64,000 nucleotides of DNA, taken from assembly GCF_000299575.1 (NCBI RefSeq), contig NZ_AMGO01000021.1:310001-374000 (forward strand), in the 5' to 3' direction. The position numbers and the translations under genes were made by a program. Position 1 is the first letter of the stretch. Each line of letters begins with the position of its first letter. This stretch comes from Oceaniovalibus guishaninsula JLT2003. Lineage in GTDB: Bacteria > Pseudomonadota > Alphaproteobacteria > Rhodobacterales > Rhodobacteraceae. The notes under the pieces were generated by a model. It saw only the letters and a program-made list of their open reading frames with translations. It had not been told where the DNA came from and made no database searches. Positions 19,476 to 29,464 of this stretch are shown here, one piece after another.

Positions 19476-21330
19476 TTTGACGGAACCCCCGACGTCTGAG
19501 ATGAAGCAAAATAGCGTTCAGCGCTGCGGGAGTCATGCCCTCAATTCGCCCGGCATGACCTAAGGTTGCTGGCGATACGCTTGCCAGCTTCTCCTTCAGT
19601 TCGGATGCTAACCCGGAAATCTGTCGATAGTCGAGATCGGCAGGCAACGCTATATTCTCCTCCCGCTGAAGCCGATCGACCTGAGCCGCTTCGCGCTCGA
19701 TATAATGCTGATACTGCGCGTCCCGCTTCAGCTGGCTGGCAATACCTTCCGGACATTCTTCCGCAAACAAGGGCGCGAGTGTTCGGAAAGAGACCCCTTC
19801 TTGCGACAACACCTCATAGACGGACTTCAACTTGCCCGAGCCGACTGCAACATCCAGTAGGTTGGCCTCCTTAGCGGTAAGCCTGCGCTCTTTCAGCCGA
19901 CTTCCCCAATCACGAAGAAGCCCTGCCTTCGTCTGATAGGCGTCCCAGCGGGCATCGGCTACGAGACCCCAACTACGACCCCACTCGGTCAAGCGCTGAT
20001 CCGCATTGTCGGCACGCAAGGTCAACCGAAACTCTGCCCTTGAGGTGAACATGCGATAAGGCTCGGTTACACCACGTGTCACCAGATCGTCGATCATAAC
20101 CCCGAGATAGGCTTGGGACCGGGACAAGATCCTTTTGTCTTTCTTCTGCGCTACGGCAGCCGCGTTCGTGCCGGCTAGGAGTCCTTGGGCAGCAGCCTCT
20201 TCGTAGCCGGTTGTGCCATTGACCTGGCCGGCAAGGAACAAACCGGGAAAGGCGCGGCATTCAAGGGTGTGGTTCAAACACCTTGGATCGATGTAATCAT
20301 ATTCAATGGCATAGCCCGGTTGAACGATTTCGGCATCTTCCAATCCTTTTATAGAGCGGACGTAGGCCTCCTGGACATCCGCGGGGAGGGATGTCGAAAT
20401 CCCGTTTGGATAGACGACATTGCAATCGAGACCTTCAGGCTCCAAGAAGATCTGATGAGAAGTCTTATCCGCGAAACGGACGATCTTGTCCTCAATGGAC
20501 GGACAATAGCGCGGTCCCTTTCCCCCCAACTGGCCAGAATACATCGCTGACTTGGAGAGGTTCGACCTGATGATGTCATGGGTGCTCTCGTTCGTATGCG
20601 TGATCGCACAATGAATCTGACGGTTAGCGACCGCGTCCGTCATAAACGACATATAGACGGGGTCGGTATCGCCGGGTTGGGACTCAAGGATGTTCCAGTT
20701 GATCGACCCGGCAGCAAGACGCGGTGGAGTTCCCGTCTTGAGGCGCCCCATGGGCAAATCCGCTTCATAAAGCCGTTGGGATAGGGCTATCGCGGCACTC
20801 TCGCCTTCTCTCCCTCCGGCTTTCCGCTGCTCTCCAATGTGAATGATACCGTTTAGGAAAGTGCCAGTCGTCAACACAACCGCAGACGCCCGGACTTCGG
20901 AACCGTCTGCCAAGACCACCCCGACGACTGTTTTATTCTCAAGAAGCAAGTCAGCGACTTCGCCCTCGATAACCTCAAGCTCGGGTAATCCTGCAAGCTC
21001 GGCTTGAACCGCTTGCCTGTAAAGAACCCGATCCATCTGCGCGCGCGGGCCCTGAACGGCCGGGCCTTTGCTGCGGTTGAGAAGGCGATAATGAATCGCT
21101 GCCGCATCGGCTGCTTGGCCCATGATACCGGCAAGCGCGTCGACCTCGCGGACGAGATGGCCCTTCCCAAGACCTCCTATTGCCGGATTGCAGGACATCG
21201 CGCCGATGGAATGTCTGTTCATCGTTATCATCGCCGTTTCCGCTCCCATACGGGCAGCGGCCGCCGCGGCTTCGGTTCCGGCGTGACCGCCGCCAACAAC
21301 GATGACGTCACAATGTTTCACGTGAAACAC
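19468..21330 (-). CDS. mnmG: tRNA uridine-5-carboxymethylaminomethyl modification enzyme MnmG
   Basis: A 620-residue FAD-dependent enzyme that, with MnmE, installs cmnm5 groups at U34 of certain tRNAs. The N-terminal dinucleotide-binding [10 protein letters not shown] starts at about residue 13; the [21 protein letters not shown] and [13 protein letters not shown] motifs follow. Length is normal. The start codon is GTG, immediately after the mnmE stop. The first residues MFHVKH are encoded by a parS palindrome. GC content, particularly at third positions, is clearly lower than in surrounding genes. Confidence 0.95.
   Translation of the reverse strand: MFHVKHCDVIVVGGGHAGTEAAAAAARMGAETAMITMNRHSIGAMSCNPAIGGLGKGHLVREVDALAGIMGQAADAAAIHYRLLNRSKGPAVQGPRAQMDRVLYRQAVQAELAGLPELEVIEGEVADLLLENKTVVGVVLADGSEVRASAVVLTTGTFLNGIIHIGEQRKAGGREGESAAIALSQRLYEADLPMGRLKTGTPPRLAAGSINWNILESQPGDTDPVYMSFMTDAVANRQIHCAITHTNESTHDIIRSNLSKSAMYSGQLGGKGPRYCPSIEDKIVRFADKTSHQIFLEPEGLDCNVVYPNGISTSLPADVQEAYVRSIKGLEDAEIVQPGYAIEYDYIDPRCLNHTLECRAFPGLFLAGQVNGTTGYEEAAAQGLLAGTNAAAVAQKKDKRILSRSQAYLGVMIDDLVTRGVTEPYRMFTSRAEFRLTLRADNADQRLTEWGRSWGLVADARWDAYQTKAGLLRDWGSRLKERRLTAKEANLLDVAVGSGKLKSVYEVLSQEGVSFRTLAPLFAEECPEGIASQLKRDAQYQHYIEREAAQVDRLQREENIALPADLDYRQISGLASELKEKLASVSPATLGHAGRIEGMTPAALNAILLHLRRRGFRQSA
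21314..21329. other. parS: parS centromere site 2 (in mnmG)
   Basis: A second perfect TGTTTCACGTGAAACA palindrome, overlapping the first codons of mnmG (encoding FHVKH). It lies 1.87 kb from the site in rsmG and 3.3 kb from the proposed origin. Two sites in these two adjacent genes is a pattern found in several bacterial lineages. Confidence 0.9.
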
Positions 21331-22608
21331 TCACTTTCCGATGCAGAAACGAGAGAAGACAATATCGAGGACATCGTCAGGCTGCAATGGACCGATCAGT
21401 TCCGACAGAGCGTCCGATGCGTCGCGGATGTTCAAGGCGATCACTTCGGCCTGATGATCGGAGAGGTTGTTGCAGTGATCTAGGGTGGAAAGCGCGATGC
21501 GGTAGGCATTCCGATACCTTTCACGTGTGGTCAGGGACGCTTGGGATACCTTATAGGTCAAGCGGTCCGCGATTTTCTGAACCAGTGCGGGCAGCCCGTG
21601 CCCGGTTCGGGCCGAGATCGAGTTGTCCAGACGGCCAGCGTCATCCTTGGTCCTGACGACAATGTCATCAGGCAAACCGGGAAAAGGCAGGGCTTCCGAG
21701 AGGCTTTCGACCAAGAAAATTCGCAGGTCAGCGGCATCGGCACGTGTGCGTGCCACATCGACGCCCATGCGCTCGATTGGATCGGTAGCTTCACGCAGGC
21801 CGGCCGTATCCAGAAGGGTTACGGGAAGGCCGGCAATCTCCATCCGCACCTCGATCACATCGCGGGTCGTTCCCGCAAGGTCGGATGTAAGGGCAACCTG
21901 CCGACGCGCCAATGCGTTGATAAGACTGGACTTTCCGATATTCGGCTCTCCGACGATGGCCACTTCGAACCCGTCACGCAAGCGTTCGGCGGCGAACGAG
22001 CCGTCGAGTTCATCCTGAAGGCTTTGCCGAGTCCGGTCTATCAGCGCCGACACATCCGGCATCACGTCGACCGGCACGTCTTCGTCAACGAAGTCGATTG
22101 TCGCCTCGATCAGGGCGGCGGCTTCAAGCAGATCATTGCGCCATTGAGCAACGCGCGTCGATAGAACGCCGTCGAACGCCTGTTGCGCTTGTTGGCGTTG
22201 CAGGTCGGTTTCGGCGTCGATCAGATCGGCCAGCCCTTCGACCTGATCCAGCGTCATCCGATCGTTCATCAGGGCGCGGCGGGTGAATTCGCCCGGTTCG
22301 GCAGGGCGGAAGCCGTCAATTGCATCCAGCAACGTCAGGACGCGACCGATGATGGCGGGGCTGCCATGCAGGTGAAGCTCGACCACATCTTCGCCGGTAA
22401 AGCTGTGACCTGCTTCAAAGGCGAGAATCAGCGCGCGGTCGATCACCTCTCCATCCGACGAACGGACGGTCCGCAGCGCGTGGGTCTGCGGGGGCGGCAG
22501 GGGGCCGATAAAGGGCGTCAGGCCCGGCCGCGCAAGCGGCCCCGAGATGCGAACGATGGCGACCCCGGCTTTGCCCCGCGCGGTCGCCAGGGCAAAGATG
22601 GTGTCCAT
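21331..22608 (-). CDS. mnmE: tRNA modification GTPase MnmE
   Basis: A 425-residue G protein that partners with MnmG. It has an N-terminal tetrahydrofolate-binding domain, a helical region, an inserted G domain with P-loop GEPNIGKSS (residues 220-228) and DTAGLRE, and the conserved C-terminal FCIGK, whose cysteine is essential in homologues. It is slightly shorter than the E. coli protein. It lies between rho (10 bp upstream) and mnmG (adjacent, stop followed by start). Confidence 0.94.
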   Translation of the reverse strand: MDTIFALATARGKAGVAIVRISGPLARPGLTPFIGPLPPPQTHALRTVRSSDGEVIDRALILAFEAGHSFTGEDVVELHLHGSPAIIGRVLTLLDAIDGFRPAEPGEFTRRALMNDRMTLDQVEGLADLIDAETDLQRQQAQQAFDGVLSTRVAQWRNDLLEAAALIEATIDFVDEDVPVDVMPDVSALIDRTRQSLQDELDGSFAAERLRDGFEVAIVGEPNIGKSSLINALARRQVALTSDLAGTTRDVIEVRMEIAGLPVTLLDTAGLREATDPIERMGVDVARTRADAADLRIFLVESLSEALPFPGLPDDIVVRTKDDAGRLDNSISARTGHGLPALVQKIADRLTYKVSQASLTTRERYRNAYRIALSTLDHCNNLSDHQAEVIALNIRDASDALSELIGPLQPDDVLDIVFSRFCIGK

Positions 22609-22618
22609 GGCCTAGCCC

Positions 22619-23890
<1,272 letters not shown>

Positions 23891-24001
23891 GGGCATCCTG
23901 CGCGGAACGGTGCCGCTGTCGGGGAACGAAGGGAGGGTGCATGCCGGACGGCCGCAGCGCCGACCTAGGCCCAGCGGCGTCCCATGTCAATCATGTGTGA
24001 A

Positions 24002-24448
24002 TCAGTCGAAGGGGCGGGCGATGACCGACACGACGATGACGATCAGCAGCAGCGTCGGAACCTCGTTCATCAGGCGGTAGTGGCGGCCGGTATGGCGGAA
24101 GTGCCCCTGCCCGAGTTCGCGGCGCTGGCGGGCGCACCACATATGAAACGCGGTCATTCCCAGCACGCCGGCGGCTTTCGTCCAGGGCCAGACCCGATGC
24201 CAGTCGACGATGCCCGGAGTCGCCAGAAGCAGCAGGCCGAACACCCATGTGGCGATCATCGCGGGGTTCATGATGCCGCGCAGAAGCCGCCGTTCCATCG
24301 TGCCGAACAGTTCCTGCCGGTCGGGAAGATTCTGTGCGGTTTCCGTATGATAGACGAAAAGGCGCGGCAGATAGAACAGCCCGGCCATCCACGCCACGAA
24401 GGACAGGACATGCAGCGTCAGCGTCCAGGGATAAAGGGCGGCGAGCAT
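24002..24448 (-). CDS. hemJ: HemJ protoporphyrinogen IX oxidase
   Basis: A 148-residue integral membrane protein with four predicted membrane segments (about 5-24, 55-75, 83-100, 126-145). It belongs to the HemJ (UPF0093) family that oxidises protoporphyrinogen IX in many alphaproteobacteria. Conserved histidine in the first helix (LHVLSFVAWMAGLFYLPR) supports the call. AGGAG precedes the ATG. In this group hemJ commonly lies between rho and hemE near the replication origin; hemE itself is not found here. Confidence 0.88.
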   Translation of the reverse strand: MLAALYPWTLTLHVLSFVAWMAGLFYLPRLFVYHTETAQNLPDRQELFGTMERRLLRGIMNPAMIATWVFGLLLLATPGIVDWHRVWPWTKAAGVLGMTAFHMWCARQRRELGQGHFRHTGRHYRLMNEVPTLLLIVIVVSVIARPFD

Positions 24449-24869
24449 GCGGATCTCCTGCGCGGCTGCTTCTTCCTTTCAAGAAAGAAAGAGAAAGAAA
24501 AGATGATGTGGATGTTGGTCGGTGGATAAGTCGGGGGTGGCGGGTTTTCCCCAATGGGCTGACGGATCATCCCCAGTAGGGGTCGGCTGTGGATAATTCG
24601 GTGGAGCGTTGCAGGGAGAGCATATTTTCAGATAGCGTTTACAACGATCTGCACGTCTTTCCACCTGTGGATGGGCCGTGTGGTATTCAATAGGGCAATC
24701 GCTGGCCTGTGGAGGACGTTCTGAAAAAACACGCGCAATTCTACACGGGGACGAATCGCGGGGATCGGGGGACGGTCGGGGTGGAACACCGGGCGCGACG
24801 GTCTGCGGTCGGTTATCCCCAGGATCGCCCCACGGTTTCTACGGGTGCTTATCCACCTGATTGTCCGCA
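24449..24869. other. oriC: candidate chromosomal replication origin (oriC)
   Basis: A 421-bp gap, the longest without a gene in the window. It contains a perfect DnaA box TGTGGATAA (24588-24596), three boxes with 8 of 9 matches (24521-24529, 24813-24821, 24849-24857) and several with 7 of 9 (for example 24507-24515, 24666-24674). A purine-rich GAAA-repeat tract (24477-24503) and short AT-rich patches (around 24620-24650 and 24720-24745) could serve for unwinding. One GANTC methylation site (24753-24757) is present. Position between hemJ-rho and maf-aroE-coaE-dnaQ, with parABS nearby, matches origin neighbourhoods in related bacteria. Function is inferred. Confidence 0.75.
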
Positions 24870-25457
24870 ATGATCCTGGCATCGGGATCGGCGATCCGGC
24901 GAGAGATGCTGCACCGGGCGGGCGTCGCCTGCGATGTCGTGGTGCCGCGCGTTGACGAGGCCGCGCTGCGCGCCGCGCTGGAGGCCGAGGGCGCCACGCC
25001 GCGCGACATCGCCGACGCGTTGGCCGAGGCGAAGGCGGCGAAGGTGGCGGCCCGCCATCCGGACCGGCTGGTGCTGGGCTGCGATCAGGTGCTGGATCAT
25101 CGCGGCCGGGTGCTGGGCAAACCCGAAAGCCCCGAGGGCGCAGCGCGGCAGCTTCGCGCGCTTTCGGGCGACCGGCATGCTTTGTTTTCGGCCGTGGTGG
25201 CGTTTCAGGACGGGCGGCCGGTCTGGCGGCATGTGGGCCAGGTGCGGCTGACGATGCGGGGGCTGAGCGCAGGATATATCGACGATTACATCGCGCGGAA
25301 CTGGGACAGCATCCGCGACTCGGTCGGAGCCTACAAGCTGGAGGAGGAAGGCGCGCGGTTTTTCACCGCCATCGAGGGGGATTATTTCACCGTTCTCGGC
25401 CTGCCGCTGATCCCGCTCTTGTCGTGGCTGATCGACCGGGGCACGTTGCCGGCATGA
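24870..25457 (+). CDS. maf: Maf-like nucleotide pyrophosphatase
   Basis: A 195-residue Maf/YhdE/YceF-family protein. The family hydrolyses dTTP/UTP or modified nucleotides. The N-terminal ILASGSAIRREML and the central GCDQVL motifs are present. Start ATG at 24870 gives the canonical MILASGS; an upstream TTG is less likely. The last DnaA-like box ends 12 bp before this start. First gene of the maf-aroE-coaE-dnaQ operon, overlapping aroE by ATGA. Confidence 0.88.
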   Translation: MILASGSAIRREMLHRAGVACDVVVPRVDEAALRAALEAEGATPRDIADALAEAKAAKVAARHPDRLVLGCDQVLDHRGRVLGKPESPEGAARQLRALSGDRHALFSAVVAFQDGRPVWRHVGQVRLTMRGLSAGYIDDYIARNWDSIRDSVGAYKLEEEGARFFTAIEGDYFTVLGLPLIPLLSWLIDRGTLPA

Positions 25458-26290
25458 CGCATCCCCGTATTCCGTTGGCCGGGGTGATCGGATCGCCGGT
25501 CGCCCATTCGCGGTCGCCCCGCCTGCATGGCCACTGGCTGCGCGTGCTGGGGATCGCCGGACATTATGTCCCGCTGGACGTGGCGCGGACGGATCTGCGC
25601 GATACGCTGCGCGCGATGCCGCGGATGGGGTTCGTCGGCGGCAACGTGACCGTGCCGCACAAGGAACAGGTGCTGGAGATCGCCGACAGCGTGACCGACC
25701 GCGCGGCCCTGGTCGGTGCGGCGAATACGCTGACCTTCCGCGAGGACGGGCGCATCCTGGCGGACAATACCGACGGCTACGGCTTCATGGAGAACCTGCG
25801 GCAGGGGGCACCCGACTGGCAGCCGCGCGCCGGACCGGCGGCCGTCTTCGGGGCGGGCGGTGCCGCACGGGCGGTGCTGACATCGCTGATCGACGCGGGC
25901 GTCACCGAGATCCGGCTGACCAACCGCACCCGCGCCCGAAGCGAGGCGCTGCGCAAGGAGTTCGGCGCCAAGATCGTCGTCTATGACTGGACGCAGGCGG
26001 GCAATATCGTCGAGGACGCGGCGACGGTCGTGAATGCCAGCGTTCTGGGGATGGTCGGCAAGCCCGAGTTTCGCGTGCCGCTGGACGGGCTGTCGCGCAG
26101 CAGCGTGGTGACGGATCTGGTTTATACGCCGGTCGAAACGGCGTTTCTGGCGCAGGCGCGGGCCATGGGATGCACGGTGGTCGATGGCGTCGGGATGCTG
26201 ATCTGGCAGGCCGTACCGGGGTTCGAGCGGTGGTTCGGCGCCCGTCCGCCCGTCGACGAATCCACGCGCGCGGCGGTTCTGGGACCATGA
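25454..26290 (+). CDS. aroE: shikimate dehydrogenase
   Basis: A 278-residue NADP-dependent enzyme reducing 3-dehydroshikimate in the chorismate pathway. SPVAHSRSP binds shikimate, Lys70 in VPHK is the catalytic lysine, Asp107 in NTDGYG its partner, and GAGGAARA is the nucleotide-binding turn. The start overlaps the maf stop as ATGA; the frame remains open a little upstream without better start. The stop overlaps coaE likewise. Confidence 0.95.
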   Translation: MTHPRIPLAGVIGSPVAHSRSPRLHGHWLRVLGIAGHYVPLDVARTDLRDTLRAMPRMGFVGGNVTVPHKEQVLEIADSVTDRAALVGAANTLTFREDGRILADNTDGYGFMENLRQGAPDWQPRAGPAAVFGAGGAARAVLTSLIDAGVTEIRLTNRTRARSEALRKEFGAKIVVYDWTQAGNIVEDAATVVNASVLGMVGKPEFRVPLDGLSRSSVVTDLVYTPVETAFLAQARAMGCTVVDGVGMLIWQAVPGFERWFGARPPVDESTRAAVLGP

Positions 26291-26883
26291 CGCGCCCGTT
26301 CCGCATCGGGTTGACCGGATCCATCGGCATGGGAAAGTCCACGACGGCGGCGATGTTCGCGCAGCACGGCATCCCGGTCTGGGACGCCGATGCGGCGGTG
26401 CATCGCCTTTATGCGAAAGGCGGGGCCGGTGTCGCGGCGATCGCGGCGATCCGTCCCGAGGCCATTGTCGAACATGCCGTAAGCCGCGAGCGGCTGAAGG
26501 CCTGGATCGCCGCCGACCCCGATGCCCTGCCCCGGATCGAAGCAGCGATCCATCCGCTTGTGGCCGAGGATCGCGCCGCGTTCGTGACGGCTTCAGGCGC
26601 GCCGATGGTGCTGCTGGACATCCCGCTTCTGTTCGAGACGGGGGGCGACAAGGACGTCGATTTCGTCGTGACGGTCAGCGCGCCCGAGCCGCTTCAACGC
26701 GCGCGGGTGCTGGCGCGTCCGGGGATGACCGTCGCGCAATTCGAGGCGCTGAAGGCGCAGCAACTGCCCGATGCCGAAAAGCGCCGCCGCGCCGCCGCGG
26801 TTGTCACGACCGAGACGATGGAGGATACCGCGCGGCAGGTGGCCGAGCTTGTGGCCCGTTTGCGGGACCGTGCCCATGCGTGA
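26287..26883 (+). CDS. coaE: dephospho-CoA kinase
   Basis: A 198-residue kinase catalysing the last step of coenzyme A synthesis. Walker A GSIGMGKST at residues 11-19, DADAAVH and the IPLLFETG segment are typical. Translation is coupled to aroE (4-bp overlap), and the 3' end overlaps dnaQ by 8 bp. Confidence 0.95.
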   Translation: MTRPFRIGLTGSIGMGKSTTAAMFAQHGIPVWDADAAVHRLYAKGGAGVAAIAAIRPEAIVEHAVSRERLKAWIAADPDALPRIEAAIHPLVAEDRAAFVTASGAPMVLLDIPLLFETGGDKDVDFVVTVSAPEPLQRARVLARPGMTVAQFEALKAQQLPDAEKRRRAAAVVTTETMEDTARQVAELVARLRDRAHA

Positions 26884-27484
26884 GATCGTGCTGGATACCG
26901 AAACGACCGGGTTCGAGCCCGCGACCGGCGACCGGATCGTCGAGATCGGCGCGGTCGAGCTGTTGAACCACATGCCCACGGGCCGGACCTATCATCAATA
27001 TATCAATCCCCAGCGCGCCATGCCGCAGGATGCGTTCGAGGTGCACGGGCTGGGCGACGACTTTTTGCGCGATAAACCCGTTTTCGCCGCCGTCGCGCAG
27101 GCTTTCGTGGATTTTGCGGGCGATGCCAGGCTGATCATCCATAATGCCGCGTTCGATATGAAGTTTCTCAATGCCGAACTGGGCTGGGCGGGACTGCCGT
27201 TGCTGGCGATGGACCGCGCCGTCGATACGGTGGCGATGGCGCGGCGGCGGTTTCCGGGCGCGCCCGCGTCGCTGGACGCGCTGTGCCGCCGCTTCGGCAT
27301 CGACAACAGCGCGCGGACGCTGCACGGCGCGCTGCTGGACGCGCAAATCCTGGCGGATGTGTATCTGGAACTGATCGGCGGCAGGCAGCCGGATTTCGGG
27401 CTGTCGAGCGACGGCGCGCAGCAGACCGATACGGCTGTCGCCTGGCGGCCGTCCCCCGTCCCCGTCCGCTGCCGCCGCGCCTGA
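26876..27484 (+). CDS. dnaQ: DNA polymerase III epsilon subunit (proofreading), C terminus shifted
   Basis: The 3'-5' proofreading exonuclease of DNA polymerase III. All five catalytic residues are visible: Asp7 and Glu9 in DTETTG, Asp94 in HNAAFD, His150 and Asp155 in HGALLDAQ. The frame ends at 202 residues, after WRPSPVPVRCRRA. In the neighbouring frame the expected family tail (PRPLPPRLTDAEAEAHAAFV) continues to a stop at 27564. Adding one C to the CCCCC run at 27453-27457 would join both parts into about 229 residues. The lost tail is the region that binds the polymerase subunit in homologues. Sequencing error, true mutation or slippage are all possible. Confidence 0.9.
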   Translation: MREIVLDTETTGFEPATGDRIVEIGAVELLNHMPTGRTYHQYINPQRAMPQDAFEVHGLGDDFLRDKPVFAAVAQAFVDFAGDARLIIHNAAFDMKFLNAELGWAGLPLLAMDRAVDTVAMARRRFPGAPASLDALCRRFGIDNSARTLHGALLDAQILADVYLELIGGRQPDFGLSSDGAQQTDTAVAWRPSPVPVRCRRA

Positions 27485-27564
27485 CCGACGCCGAGGCCGA
27501 GGCGCATGCCGCGTTCGTGGCCCGGATCGGCGGCGCGCTGTGGGGAACGCCGCCGGCCTGCTAG
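27458..27564 (+). other. dnaQ: out-of-frame C-terminal coding segment of dnaQ
   Basis: The frame that follows the CCCCC run encodes PRPLPPRLTDAEAEAHAAFV and continues through GGALW to TAG at 27562-27564. This is what the DnaQ tail looks like in related bacteria, and it lacks a start of its own. It ends one base before the convergent secB stop, which is the packing expected for an intact dnaQ. Confidence 0.65.
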
Positions 27565-27565
27565 G

Positions 27566-28090
27566 TCAGTTGGCGATCGGGGCCTGCGCCTGCGCCTGCT
27601 GCGCGGCCTGCCGCTGGGCCAGCCCCTGACGATAGAGTGCCACGAAGTCGATGGTATCGAGGTTCAGCGGCGGGAAGCCGCCGTCGTGGGTGATGTCGCT
27701 GACGATCCGGCGCACGAACGGAAACAGCATGCGCGGACATTCGATCAGCAGGAACGGGTGCATCTGTTCCTGCGGGACGTTCTGGATCGAGAACAGGCCG
27801 CCATATTCAAGCTCCAGCAGGAACAGCGTATCGTCGGTGCCCTTGTTCTTCGACGTGACCTTGAACTTGCTGACCACCTCGAACCGGTCCTCGGCCTCGG
27901 GGCGCTTCTTGGCGTCCAGGCTGACTTGAACCGAAATATCGGGCGTCACATCGCCGGTGATGCCGCCGCGCGAGACGATGTTCTCGAACGACATGTCGCG
28001 GATGAACTGGCCCAGGATGCGCAGTTGCGGCTGTGGCGGAACGGCGCCGTTGGTCTGCGTTTCGGTGGTGTCGGTTTCGGTATCGGCCAT
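27566..28090 (-). CDS. secB: protein-export chaperone SecB
   Basis: A 174-residue SecB, a tetrameric cytoplasmic chaperone that delivers preproteins to SecA. The core (about 20-155) includes RDMSFENIVSRG, the GLFSIQNVP segment and HPFLLIECPRMLFPFVRRI. The tail is Gln/Ala-rich and variable. GAGG precedes the ATG. It lies downstream of fxsA on the same strand. Confidence 0.95.
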   Translation of the reverse strand: MADTETDTTETQTNGAVPPQPQLRILGQFIRDMSFENIVSRGGITGDVTPDISVQVSLDAKKRPEAEDRFEVVSKFKVTSKNKGTDDTLFLLELEYGGLFSIQNVPQEQMHPFLLIECPRMLFPFVRRIVSDITHDGGFPPLNLDTIDFVALYRQGLAQRQAAQQAQAQAPIAN

Positions 28091-28173
28091 GGGAACCTCG
28101 GGCTGGGATGCGCGTGGGCGCGGTCGCGGATGGGGTTATCAGGTTCGCGGCGCGGTCTCAACGCCGCAGGGCG

Positions 28174-28665
28174 TCAGTGGCGCGTCCAGCCGGACGGGCC
28201 GCGGTCGGCGCGCGGCGCGGGTTCCTCGGTAAAGTCCCCTTCGATGATGTCGCCGCGTCCGGCAGGGCCGCGCGGTCCGGCACCGGGGGGTGTGGAGGGG
28301 CCATAGGCGAAGTGCTGGATCTTCACCCGGCGGCGCAATTCGCGCAAGGCGGCGCGGCGCACGGGCGGGACCAGCAACAGCAGACCGCAGGCATCGGTGA
28401 AGAACCCCGGCGTCAGCAGCAGCGCGCCGGCCAGCAGGATCATCGCGCCATGCGCCAGCGGTTCTGTCGGATCGCGCAGATCGTGCATGGACCGGCGCAG
28501 ATCCGCCATCGCCATCGCACCCTGACTGCGCATCATCGACGTGCCGGCGATGGCGGTCATCACCACGATGGCCAGCGTCGGCCACAGGCCGATCAGGCCG
28601 CCGACCTGAATGAACAGCGCGATCTCGATCAGCGGGATCAGCACGAAAGGGACGAATAGCCACAT
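28174..28665 (-). CDS. fxsA: FxsA family membrane protein
   Basis: A 163-residue cytoplasmic membrane protein with two to four hydrophobic segments in the first ~110 residues (about 3-25, 26-45, 72-90) and a polar C-terminal tail. The family includes E. coli FxsA (suppressor of F exclusion of phage T7); its cellular function is not established. GAGGAG precedes the ATG. Divergent from the Tim44-like gene. Confidence 0.85.
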   Translation of the reverse strand: MWLFVPFVLIPLIEIALFIQVGGLIGLWPTLAIVVMTAIAGTSMMRSQGAMAMADLRRSMHDLRDPTEPLAHGAMILLAGALLLTPGFFTDACGLLLLVPPVRRAALRELRRRVKIQHFAYGPSTPPGAGPRGPAGRGDIIEGDFTEEPAPRADRGPSGWTRH

Positions 28666-28763
28666 CTTGTTCTCCTCACATCCGGGGGCGGAGGTGGACT
28701 TGGCCCGGTCACGACCCTACATAAGGGCAAAGGACGCCGCCTTCCAACTCCCCCGAGGTAACG

Positions 28764-29429
28764 ATGGATTCCGCCGTGATACAGCTTCTGGTTCTCGCCG
28801 GCATCGCGATCTTCCTGATCCTGCGCCTGCGCAGCGTTCTGGGCACCCGCGACGGGTTCGAGAAGCCGCCGGTCGCCGGGCCGGGACCGGCGTCCAAGGT
28901 GTCGCGCCGTCCCGATTTCGAGGTGATCGAGGGCGGGCCCGACCGCGACATCACCGATCACGTTCCCGAGAAGTCGGACAGCGCCAAGGCGCTGATGGCG
29001 ATGAAGACGGTCGAGCCGTCGTTCAACGTGCGCGAATTCCTGGACGGCGCGCGCAGCGCCTACGAGATGATCCTGACCGCGTTCGAGAAGGGCGATATTT
29101 CCGACGTGCGGGGCTTTCTCGACCCCGACGTGGCCGAGGCGTTCGATGCCGTCATCGCCGACCGGACCGAGCGCGGTCTGACGATCGAGGGCGAGGTCAT
29201 GGGCGTGCGCGATACCACCCTGGTCGAGGCAAGCTATGACCGGGCGACGGATGTGGGACAGATGGTCGTGCGCTTCGTGGGCGAGCTGACATCGGTGGTG
29301 CGCGACAGCGACGGCCAGATCGTCGAGGGCAATCCGGGCGAGATCAAGCGCCAGCGCGATGTCTGGACCTTCGCGCGCAAGATGGGCACGGGCGATCCGA
29401 ACTGGCAGCTCGTCGCCACGGGCGAATGA
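28764..29429 (+). CDS. Tim44/TimA-like domain protein
   Basis: A 221-residue protein with one N-terminal membrane segment (about 5-22) and a C-terminal Tim44-like domain (about 70-218). Bacterial members (TimA) are homologous to the inner-membrane import component Tim44 of mitochondria; their bacterial role is poorly defined but is probably at the inner membrane. It is divergent from fxsA-secB, a conserved association with protein export. A GAGG element precedes the ATG. Confidence 0.82.
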   Translation: MDSAVIQLLVLAGIAIFLILRLRSVLGTRDGFEKPPVAGPGPASKVSRRPDFEVIEGGPDRDITDHVPEKSDSAKALMAMKTVEPSFNVREFLDGARSAYEMILTAFEKGDISDVRGFLDPDVAEAFDAVIADRTERGLTIEGEVMGVRDTTLVEASYDRATDVGQMVVRFVGELTSVVRDSDGQIVEGNPGEIKRQRDVWTFARKMGTGDPNWQLVATGE

Positions 29430-29464
29430 CCGGCGCGGATCGTCCCCACGCCCCCTGTTGAACG

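Noticed and set aside
21517-21532. Third parS-like sequence within mnmE (TTTCACGTG core)
   Set aside because: Only 9 of 16 positions match and the right arm is lost; ParB binding is unlikely.
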